The notes under the pieces were generated by a model that had not been told where the DNA came from, did not search any database, and worked only from the letters and a program-made list of their open reading frames with translations. From contig NZ_BBIS01000030.1 of assembly GCF_000730605.1 (NCBI RefSeq), forward strand, positions 1 to 64,000: a stretch of 64,000 bases of DNA, given 5' to 3'. Position 1 is the first letter of the stretch, and each line of letters opens with the position of its first letter. Positions 17,984 to 25,800 of the stretch are shown here, piece after piece. Made by a program: the position numbers and the translations under genes. This DNA comes from Pseudomonas monteilii NBRC 103158 = DSM 14164 (GTDB taxonomy: Bacteria > Pseudomonadota > Gammaproteobacteria > Pseudomonadales > Pseudomonadaceae).

Positions 17984-18214
17984 TTAGCGTTCGTGCCTGG
18001 CCATCCAGCGCAGCAATGCCGCAATCGGTATGCTGCGGTGAACCTCGTGTCGGTAGGGCTTACCTTCGGCGCTGTAGCGCTCTCGATACCGGCTAATGAC
18101 CAGGCTACGGCCATCAGCCGATAGCCGCGCCTCCAGTTCATGCAGCAACAGGGGTTGCCGGGCGGCACCTTCCAGGCGCCTAAACAGCAGCATGGCTGCC
18201 TGGGCATCATTCAT
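17984..18214 (-). CDS. Small conserved-looking hypothetical protein coupled to mlaA
   Basis: A 76-residue soluble basic protein with no recognised domain. It contains a helix rich in Arg/Leu (LLFRRLEGAARQPLLLHELEARLSADG) and a strand-like LVISRYRERYSAEGKPYRHEV. Its ATG overlaps the mlaA stop by 8 nt, so it is translationally coupled and probably co-transcribed. Codon usage and composition resemble neighbouring real genes, and the translation lacks the Arg/Cys-rich bias of shadow frames. Function unknown; a role in envelope lipid homeostasis is only suggested by position. Confidence 0.62.
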   Translation of the reverse strand: MNDAQAAMLLFRRLEGAARQPLLLHELEARLSADGRSLVISRYRERYSAEGKPYRHEVHRSIPIAALLRWMARHER

Positions 18215-18989
18215 GGCCGGTTGCCTCCGGGCAATGGGCTTGCCATGTTCCAGGTTTGCCTGCCTTGCCTTCTGCCACCAGGTTGCTGCGCTGCTGGGCG
18301 GTGTAGTCGCGCATTGCCAGGTAGTAATCGGGCCAGGTGTGCAGCAGATCGGTCAACGGCAGGGTGGCGGCGCGCCCATCCACGATGTGCCCGGCAGTGG
18401 CCACGGTCGTGAGGGTGGCAACCGTGTCGCTGTTATCGCCGAACGGGTCCACGGCCATGCTCAATACCTTGCCGGTAGCGTCGCGCACGTTGTGCGTACC
18501 CAGTAATGGCAGCTCGACGATGGGGCCATTGGCGATGCCCCAGACGCCGAAAGTCTGGCCAAAGTCTGAGCGGTGTTGGCTCAGCCCCATCTTCCCGGAC
18601 ACATCGACCAGGCCCGCCACACCCAGGGTGGTGTTGAAGATGAAGCGTGAAAGGCTGGTCATGGCCCGTTCGCCGTTGCCCTGCAGCAGGTCGTTGACGA
18701 ACACCTTGGGCTCGCCGAAGTTGTTGGCAAAGTTGTGCACGCCCTGCCGGGCAAAACCAGGCAGCGCGGTGTAGCCGCGGGCGATGGGGGTCAGCAGGTA
18801 GTCATCGACCGTGCGGTTGAAGGCAAATACTGCGCGGTTGGCGGGTTCCGCCGGATCGCTGACTTGATAGGCCACAGGGCCGCAGGACGAGGCGGCAGGT
18901 GCGCGCTGGCTGCAGCCTCCGGCTGCGAGCAGCGACAGTGCCAGCGCAGCAGAGCGCGCCGAACGGGAGACGGATGATGAGCGGGACAT
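18207..18989 (-). CDS. mlaA: MlaA/VacJ-family outer-membrane lipoprotein
   Basis: An outer-membrane lipoprotein that removes mislocalised phospholipid from the outer leaflet with the Mla pathway. The signal peptide ends in a lipobox LLAAGGC (Cys 26 from the ATG at 18989). The family core is clear: DPAEPANRAVFAFNRTVDDYLLTPIARGY, FANNFGEPKVFVNDLLQGN, SRFIFNTTLGVAGLVDVSG and TFGVWGIANGPIVELPLLG. AGGA 8 nt before the ATG supports this start over the GTG at 18995. About 260 residues is the normal length. It is upstream of a small overlapping gene, and divergent from a two-component system. The MlaFEDCB genes are not in this window. Confidence 0.92.
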   Translation of the reverse strand: MSRSSSVSRSARSAALALSLLAAGGCSQRAPAASSCGPVAYQVSDPAEPANRAVFAFNRTVDDYLLTPIARGYTALPGFARQGVHNFANNFGEPKVFVNDLLQGNGERAMTSLSRFIFNTTLGVAGLVDVSGKMGLSQHRSDFGQTFGVWGIANGPIVELPLLGTHNVRDATGKVLSMAVDPFGDNSDTVATLTTVATAGHIVDGRAATLPLTDLLHTWPDYYLAMRDYTAQQRSNLVAEGKAGKPGTWQAHCPEATGHE

Positions 18990-19156
18990 AGGCACATTCC
19001 TGGCAAGAACTGGCGGCGATGCTGCCCGGCTTTTCTTGCCAGGTAATGTCTGGATTGTCTCGGCCCGGACACTTTGTTACCGAGTTGAAATATATGACGG
19101 CCGCAGGGTGATGGCCTTAAAGTACCGCTTGGTTACCTTGTTCGTGGTGCTTTTTC

Positions 19157-19873
19157 GTGAGCCATTTGCTGATCGTCGACGATGATGTCGAGGTGCTCGA
19201 CCTGTTACAGAAGTTTCTTCGCCAGCATGGCTACGAGGTAGACGTCGCCTGCGATGGCAAAGCGCTCTGGCAGGCGATCGAGCGGCGCGTGCCAGACCTG
19301 GTCATCCTCGACGTGATGCTGCCCGGTGACAGTGGCCTGGTGCTGTGCCAGCGCCTGTTGGCCGAACACAAGGTGGCAGTGATCATGCTGACCGCCATGG
19401 GCGAGCTGAGCGACCGTGTGGTGGGCCTGGAGCTGGGGGCAGACGACTACCTGACCAAGCCGTTCGCTGCCCGTGAACTGCTGGCGCGGGTCAGGGCCGT
19501 GTTGCGCAGGGCCGGTGAGGGGGCTGCTGGCGCTGTTGTCGCTACGAGCCACCCCTCGGTGCTTGAGTTCGCCGGCTGGCAGCTGGACGTGGTGCGGCGC
19601 GAGTTGCGCTCGCCGGATAACGTCATGATCCCGTTGTCCAACGGTGAATTCGAGCTGTTGCTGGTGTTTGCCGAGCATCCGCGTCGGGTGCTTAGCCGCC
19701 AGCAGTTGCTGGACCTGGCCCGTGGCGAAGCCTACGACGCCTACGACCGCAGCGTTGATGTACAGGTGAGCAGGTTGCGCCGCAAGCTTGAAGCTGACAA
19801 TGGCAGTGAGCCGTTGATTCGCACCCTGCGTAATGCCGGCTACCTGTTCACGCCCACGGTCGCCAGGCGATGA
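19157..19873 (+). CDS. OmpR-family response regulator
   Basis: A 238-residue DNA-binding response regulator. The receiver (residues 3-115) has the acidic pocket VDDD, phospho-acceptor D52 (VILDVMLPGD), the T of MLTAMGE and the K of LTKPFAARE. The winged helix at about 135-235 shows LSNGEFELLLVFAEHPRRVLSRQQLL and the recognition region SVDVQVSRLRRKLE. Translation starts at GTG 19157. The stop overlaps the start of the kinase gene by ATGA, so the two are co-expressed. The target genes are not evident; the divergent mlaA operon is one candidate. Confidence 0.92.
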   Translation: MSHLLIVDDDVEVLDLLQKFLRQHGYEVDVACDGKALWQAIERRVPDLVILDVMLPGDSGLVLCQRLLAEHKVAVIMLTAMGELSDRVVGLELGADDYLTKPFAARELLARVRAVLRRAGEGAAGAVVATSHPSVLEFAGWQLDVVRRELRSPDNVMIPLSNGEFELLLVFAEHPRRVLSRQQLLDLARGEAYDAYDRSVDVQVSRLRRKLEADNGSEPLIRTLRNAGYLFTPTVARR

Positions 19874-21225
19874 AGCTGTTCACCCGGCTGCGACAGGCCC
19901 TGCCGCAGCCAAGAATCACCATTGCCCGCTGGATTGCGCTGACCACTTTGACGGCGATGCTGTTCCTGTTGCTGCTCAAGGGGCTGTTCAGCCTGCTGTT
20001 GAGTGTGTGGGCGCAACCACCGCTGCTGGAAAGCGGGGTGATCGAGAAAGTGGCAGCGGTGACCCGCATCCTCGATGCGGCGCCTGTGTTGCAACGCAGC
20101 AACATTGCGGGCGCGGCGGGTGACGGCACCTATTCGGTACGCTGGTTGCAGCGCCATGACGAAGCCGGTGTGCCCATGTTGGTCGATGCCGAGTACCGCC
20201 AGGGCACGCCTATCCTGCGTGCCTTGCTCAAGCGCCCGGATGCCAGGGTCGAGGCATTCGAGCCTTCCGACATGCCGGAATACGCCCCTGAACGCGGCTA
20301 TGCCCTGATGATCGAGCTGAGCGACAAGTCCTGGGTGCTGTTTCGCGCTACCAGCCGTAGCTGGGGCCTGGATGAACTGCCGCGTAACCTGATCATCCTC
20401 GCCTTGATGCTGGCTTCCAGCCTTGCTGTCGCGTTGTTGGCCACACGCTACTTGGCCAAGCCCCTGGAGCGCTTTGCCGAAGGTGCGCGGCGCTTTGGCA
20501 AGGACTTCAACGCGCCCCCCATCCCGGTGGTCGGCCCGCACGACCTGCGCCAGGCCATCCAGGCCTTCAATGCCACCCAGGCTCAGCTCAAGCATTACCT
20601 GAACGACCGCACGCAGATGCTCGCGGCCATCTCCCACGACCTGCGCGCACCACTGACGCGCATGCGCTTGCGCGCCGAGTTCATCGACGATGCCCAGTTG
20701 CAGGCCAAGTTGTTTCAGGACGTTGACGAGATGCAGGCGATGGTCGATGCCGCGCTGGCGTTTTTCCGTGATGACGCGCGGCTTGAACCCACCACCGTGT
20801 TCGACCTGGGCGAGCTGCTGCTGACCGTGGTGGACGACTTCAAGGATGCGGGCGTGGAGGTTGGCCTCAGCGGGCCGCGCCGCTGTGTTTACACCGGGCG
20901 GCCCGTGGGCATCAAGCGGGTGTTGGTCAACCTGATCGACAATGCCGCGAAGTACGGTTGCGAACCAACGGTGGTGTTGGCGGTAACTGCCAGGCAGATA
21001 GAAATTACCGTGCAGGATCGCGGGCCGGGTATCGCGCCGGAACTGCAGGAGCAAGTATTCGTGCCGTTTTACCGTATTGAAGGCTCACGCAACCGCGACA
21101 CTGGCGGTGTGGGGCTGGGCCTGCCCGCCGCACGGGCCATCGTGCTGGAACAAGGTGGCAGCCTGACATTGAGCAACCGCCTCGACGGCGGTTTGCAAGC
21201 CAAAGTCACGCTGCCAGTGGGTTGA
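19870..21225 (+). CDS. Membrane sensor histidine kinase partner of the 19157 regulator
   Basis: A 451-residue inner-membrane histidine kinase. Transmembrane helix 1 is at about 20-45 (ALTTLTAMLFLLLLKGLFSLL). A periplasmic sensor region of about 130 residues follows, then transmembrane helix 2 (LIILALMLASSLAVALLA). The HAMP segment, HisKA (MLAAISHDLRAPLTRMRLR), N-box (NLIDNAAKYG), G1 (DRGPGIAPE) and G2 (GGVGLGLPAARAIV) complete it. It overlaps the response-regulator stop by 4 nt. Its own stop abuts, without a single spacer base, the stop of the converging DUF1348 gene. The signal sensed is unknown. Confidence 0.92.
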   Translation: MKLFTRLRQALPQPRITIARWIALTTLTAMLFLLLLKGLFSLLLSVWAQPPLLESGVIEKVAAVTRILDAAPVLQRSNIAGAAGDGTYSVRWLQRHDEAGVPMLVDAEYRQGTPILRALLKRPDARVEAFEPSDMPEYAPERGYALMIELSDKSWVLFRATSRSWGLDELPRNLIILALMLASSLAVALLATRYLAKPLERFAEGARRFGKDFNAPPIPVVGPHDLRQAIQAFNATQAQLKHYLNDRTQMLAAISHDLRAPLTRMRLRAEFIDDAQLQAKLFQDVDEMQAMVDAALAFFRDDARLEPTTVFDLGELLLTVVDDFKDAGVEVGLSGPRRCVYTGRPVGIKRVLVNLIDNAAKYGCEPTVVLAVTARQIEITVQDRGPGIAPELQEQVFVPFYRIEGSRNRDTGGVGLGLPAARAIVLEQGGSLTLSNRLDGGLQAKVTLPVG

Positions 21226-21690
21226 TCAAAGCCCCAGTTCGCTGAGCCCGGGGTGATCGTCCGGGCGCCGGCCCAGCGGCCAGTGGAACTTGCGCTCGGC
21301 CTCGCTGATGGGGTGTTCGTTGATGCTCGAATGACGGTTGTGCATCAGTCCGTCGTCGGCAAACTCCCAGTTCTCGTTGCCGTAGGCGCGGAACCACTGG
21401 CCGCTGTCGTCGTGGTATTCGTAGGCGTAGCGCACGGCAATGCGGTTGCCGGTGAAGGCCCACAGTTCCTTGATCAGGCGGTATTCCAGTTCGTGGTGCC
21501 ATTTACGGGTCAGAAACGCTTCGACCTCGGCACGGCCACGGGGGAACTCGACGCGGTTGCGCCAGACCGTGTCCGGGGTGTAGGCGAGCGCAACCTTGGC
21601 AGGGTCACGGCCGTTCCAGCCATCTTCGGCCAGCCGGACTTTTTCGATGGCACTTTCGCGGGTGAAGGGAGGAAGGGGTGGGCGGGACAT
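21226..21690 (-). CDS. DUF1348 / SnoaL-like (NTF2 fold) protein
   Basis: A 154-residue cytoplasmic protein of the nuclear transport factor 2 fold, DUF1348 family. The family signature is almost complete: IEKVRLAEDGWNGRDPAKVA, TVWRNRVEFPRGR, FLTRKWHHELEYRLIKELWAF, NRIAVRYAYEYHDDSGQW and RAYGNENWEF. The biochemical function is not established. The start is supported by GAGGAG 8 nt upstream. It is monocistronic, converging on the kinase gene with directly abutting stops (TGA then TCA). Confidence 0.9.
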   Translation of the reverse strand: MSRPPLPPFTRESAIEKVRLAEDGWNGRDPAKVALAYTPDTVWRNRVEFPRGRAEVEAFLTRKWHHELEYRLIKELWAFTGNRIAVRYAYEYHDDSGQWFRAYGNENWEFADDGLMHNRHSSINEHPISEAERKFHWPLGRRPDDHPGLSELGL

Positions 21691-21853
21691 CGGTGTACTC
21701 CTCGGGTCGTTTGGCTTGTAGCAGGTTAGCTGCCGCTGCCTGGACAGAGAATGGATGTGCCGGGCACTTCATAATTGCGGTCCGTGGAATAGTGCTGAGG
21801 TGTCGTGCCCAGGTGCGGCCCTTATGTAACCCCTGCACAAGGGCGTACCCCTG

Positions 21854-22657
21854 TCAGTCCCAGGCCGGTGCCAGGCCGTCTGGGCTGACTTCGCGGCCAT
21901 TGCGTTCGAGCGTGGCGATGCGTGCCATGTCGTCTGCGTCCAGCTTCAGGTCACGGGCAAGCAGGTTGCTGGCCAGGTTTTCACGCTTGGTCGACGACGG
22001 GATGACCGCATAGCCCAACTGCAAGGCCCAGGCCAGGGCAACCTGGGCGACAGTAGCCTTGTGCTTCGCGGCAATCTCGGCGAGTACCGGGTCCTTCAGC
22101 ACCTTGCCGTAGGCCAGGGTCATATAGGAGGTGACGGTGATGCCCTGTTCCTTCAGGAACGCGGTCAGCTTGCCGTTTTGCAGGTAAGGGCTGAGTTCGA
22201 TCTGGTTGGTCGCGATTTCGCCTTTGCCGACGACTTCGATGGCCTGGCGGGTCAGCTCGATGTTGAAATTGGATACACCGATCTGGCGTGTCAGGCCCAG
22301 CTTTTTCGCTTCGGCCAGCGCGGTCATGTATTCGCGCAGTTCCACCCCGTTGCCCGGCGCTGGCCAGTGGATCAGCAAGAGGTCGACATAGTCGGTACGC
22401 AGTTTGCTCAGGCTGTCGCGCAGGCTGGGGATGAGCTTGTCGGCGGTGTAGTTGTCCACCCAGATCTTGGTGGTGATGAACAGCTCGCTGCGCGGCACAT
22501 CGCTTTCGGCGATCGCCTGGCCAACGTCAGCTTCGTTCTTGTAGATTTGCGCGGTGTCGATGACGCGGTAGCCCAGCGCCAGGGCCGACTTGACCGAATC
22601 GATAACGGCTTGCCCGGTGAGGCGGAAGGTGCCCAGACCAAAAGATGGGATGCTCAT
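21854..22657 (-). CDS. dkgB: 2,5-diketo-D-gluconate reductase B-type aldo/keto reductase
   Basis: A 267-residue NADPH-dependent aldo/keto reductase of the DkgB (YafB) type, reducing 2,5-diketogluconate, methylglyoxal and related aldehydes in the cytoplasm. The catalytic tetrad is visible: D in GYRVIDTAQIYKNE, Tyr of the same block, K in FITTKIW and H in LLIHWPAP. The coenzyme loop IPSSTKRENLASN near the C-terminus is also typical. AAGGAG precedes the ATG by 7 nt. It stands alone, divergent from the large LRR gene with a 229-base interval in which I see no clear promoter beyond general AT-rich spots. Confidence 0.9.
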   Translation of the reverse strand: MSIPSFGLGTFRLTGQAVIDSVKSALALGYRVIDTAQIYKNEADVGQAIAESDVPRSELFITTKIWVDNYTADKLIPSLRDSLSKLRTDYVDLLLIHWPAPGNGVELREYMTALAEAKKLGLTRQIGVSNFNIELTRQAIEVVGKGEIATNQIELSPYLQNGKLTAFLKEQGITVTSYMTLAYGKVLKDPVLAEIAAKHKATVAQVALAWALQLGYAVIPSSTKRENLASNLLARDLKLDADDMARIATLERNGREVSPDGLAPAWD

Positions 22658-22886
22658 GAAAATGCTCCTTGGCAGATCAGGGTGGACCCAGGCGTGCGGC
22701 CTGCGTCAGTGAAGCCAGTGTGCAGGTTTTGCGCGTAACGATTAATGCAGTGTGGCGGCAAGATCTTTTGCTTTGAAGTCAACAGTCGCCCCGGGACTCA
22801 TGTTCAGGGCGCCAAGGGATTGCCATAGATACCACCGTGGCCACGTCGGGCCTGATGCAATGCGGTTTTCTTGCCCGGAGACCGCG

Positions 22887-25800
22887 ATGCACCCGCCACC
22901 CTTTACCGATGGCTCGACCGATGCCCTGATTGCCAGCCGTTTACCGTCCTGGCTGACCGGGGCATCGCTGAATACCTTGTACTCACTGCATGCGAGCCAG
23001 CAATGGCAGCAGCACGTTCAACACCAGTTGCATGAGTGGTTGGCAAGTATCCTGCCTCTGGATGCATTTGCCGCCCCATTGTTGCAGCAGGCGTTGTACA
23101 CCCGGCATGGTTTGACGTTGGATGTTCGCAAGGCGATGCTGCGCCGACGTACATTGCAGCGTTTCCCATCACACATTGCGACCCTTCCAGATGGGGTGAA
23201 AGAGCATGTCCATCAGCAGAGCCTTCTGGCTGCTGCGCTGCATAATTTTACCGAGGGGGAAACATTTGCCAGTGCTATTTTGCAAGGCACTGTCGTGCAG
23301 GACTCGAATGGCCAGGACGCAAGTCTTTCGCCAAAGGCATTTTACACGTTGTGCCGAACCCTCGACCTGGGTGGGCAGTACCAGGCTTATCTGAATACCC
23401 GGTTGATGCCAGGCGGAGAGCCTGGGAGGCAGCTGGAGGCCCTTTTGCAGGAGGGCTATCGGGCTGCTCTGGAGGCGGCACTGCGTCTCTCACTGTACAA
23501 CGGCGAAATTTCCAGGCATGGCTTTGATCAGTGCATCCCGCTGGCCTCGCAGGTAGCTGGCAAACCCTCGACAGGTACAGGTTTGCAGCCTCATGCGCTG
23601 CGTGTATTCGGCAAGCTCGCACGCGGGGTGGTGGTATTCGACGTTGCAGCATCCGACAGTGCGCAGAGAGGGCTTCTGTGCTGGGTGCCTGACGATCCCC
23701 ATGGTGCGCTTACCTGGTACTCCACATGGGACCAACTGTTCCTGACGATGGGCAAGCAGTTTCGTTTGCCTGGCTATGTCGATTTTTTCCAGCGCTTCAT
23801 CAGCGAACGGGATCGTGAGGCTTACAGCCGTGCGCTGGGTGAGGCGTTGAAGCAAGGCGATGAAAATGTGCCGGTTCGTCTCGATGGGCGCCACGAAGTG
23901 ATCGGGCAGCCATTGTTCGAATACCTGCGCAAGCAGCAGATCGATAACTTGTTGGACAATGCCAGGGTCCTGGCGGTGCCTACCGCCGATGTGGATGCAC
24001 AGGTGCGTGACCGGCGCTTGCACTTCTATCTCGAAAGTGCGCTGGACCTACTGGGCCTGGCGAGCTTCGGGCTTCCCGCGTTGGCGCTGCCGTTGTTGGG
24101 CATCACCGCGTTGCAGGTAGCCGACGAAGTATACGAGGGCTATGCCGATTGGCGACTGGGTGATCGACAGGCGGCGCTGGAGCACCTTTATTCGGTTGCC
24201 GAAACGGTGATCATGACGGGCGCCAATGTGGGCGCTGGGCTGGCAGCACAGCGGCTGGCCAGGGCAGCGCAGGTCGATGAGCTAGTGCCGGTACGGTACG
24301 ACGAGCACAGGTTGAAATTGTGCGACCCGGCGTTACCCGGCTATGAGATTGAGCCTGTGGGCAGCACGGGAGCGCTACCTTTGGGCGGGCCGGGGGAGCG
24401 GGTGCGCACGCCAGTCGGCAGCTTTGAAACCTACCTTGAGGCGCAATCGCAACAACGGCGAATCCGTCATCCGCAGCGTGCCAGTGCCTATGCGCCGATG
24501 CTTGAAGGCAACGGCGCCGGCGCTTGGCGCCACGAGCTCGAAAGCCCTCATGAGTGGCAGGGGCGCGTGCATTTGCTGCAAGACCTCGCCAGCGATCTGT
24601 CGCAGCTGGATGCTGAAGCGGCCAACGATGTGCTACTCGCCACTGGCCTGAATGAAGACCATCTGAGGCGTTTGCACCTCGATCACGCGCCGCCTCCGGC
24701 ACGGCTGCTCGATGCAGCTGAGCGGCATCGTGTGCATACGCAAGAGCCATGGCTACGCGGCGATCGCTTCGAGGAGCATCTACAGGCCCAACAAGGCGTC
24801 GCTACCCCAGAACAGGCCGTGTTGCGCAGAGACTTCCCAGGGCTTTCAATCAGGGGGGCGCGCGAAATCATCGAGCATGCCAGCGAGGACCAGGTTGAAC
24901 AATTGCAGATACGCCAGCGTGTTCCCCTGGCCTTGGCCGAACAGGCGCGTTGGCAACTGCACGATGCGCGACTGGATCGTGCCTGTGCCGGGCTGCGCCA
25001 GGCCGCAGCCATCAACCGCGATACCGAGCAGTTGGCGTTGAGCCTGGTCGGCGATGAGGCGCCTTGGCGAGGCACCCGGGTTGAAGTGCGGCTTGCATCG
25101 GCGCAAGGCGAAAGAATGGCCTGTGTCGGCGCTGAAACCTCCGACGAGCTCCGTACGCTGGTGCGTACCGCCGACGGTTATGAAGTAATAGCGCGCGCCG
25201 GTGACCCTTTGTCGCCCCCTTCGTCGCCATGCAGCCTGTTCGAAGCGCTGATACAGCTGCTGGACCCTTGGCAGCGCAAGCAGTTGGGCGAGGCCGCCGA
25301 CAGCCCGCAGGCGTTGGTGGATGCGTTGTCACTCTGGGCAAGCCAGCGGCGTGAACGGGTGGCCGATGTGCTTGGTATGGCGCCAATCACCCCTGGTTTC
25401 AGGCCTCCAGTCAGGCTGGGAGACGGGCGCGTGGGATACCCGTTGAGCGGACGGGGGGAGAGCAGCCTTCGTGCATTGCGCCGAGGTATGCAGCGGCTGT
25501 TTCCAGACCTGGATGATCACGCATTTGAAGACCTCATCGACAGGGCGAGAAGCCTTGGGTTGACGGCCTGGAACTATCATCTGCGCCTCAGTGGGCAGCT
25601 GCGTGCACTTGACCTGGCTTTGAGCCGATGGCGACGTCAGTCATCCGGCCCTTTGCAACTGCTCAGGCGGGCCCGCATGGCACGGCGAATCCGAAATGCC
25701 TGGCGGCGCAGTATTCGCGACGAGGCCGGCAACTTCGCGTTGATTCTGGAAAACTCACGGCTGGGCTCATTGCCGGATTTGCCAGATACCGTCAGTTTTG

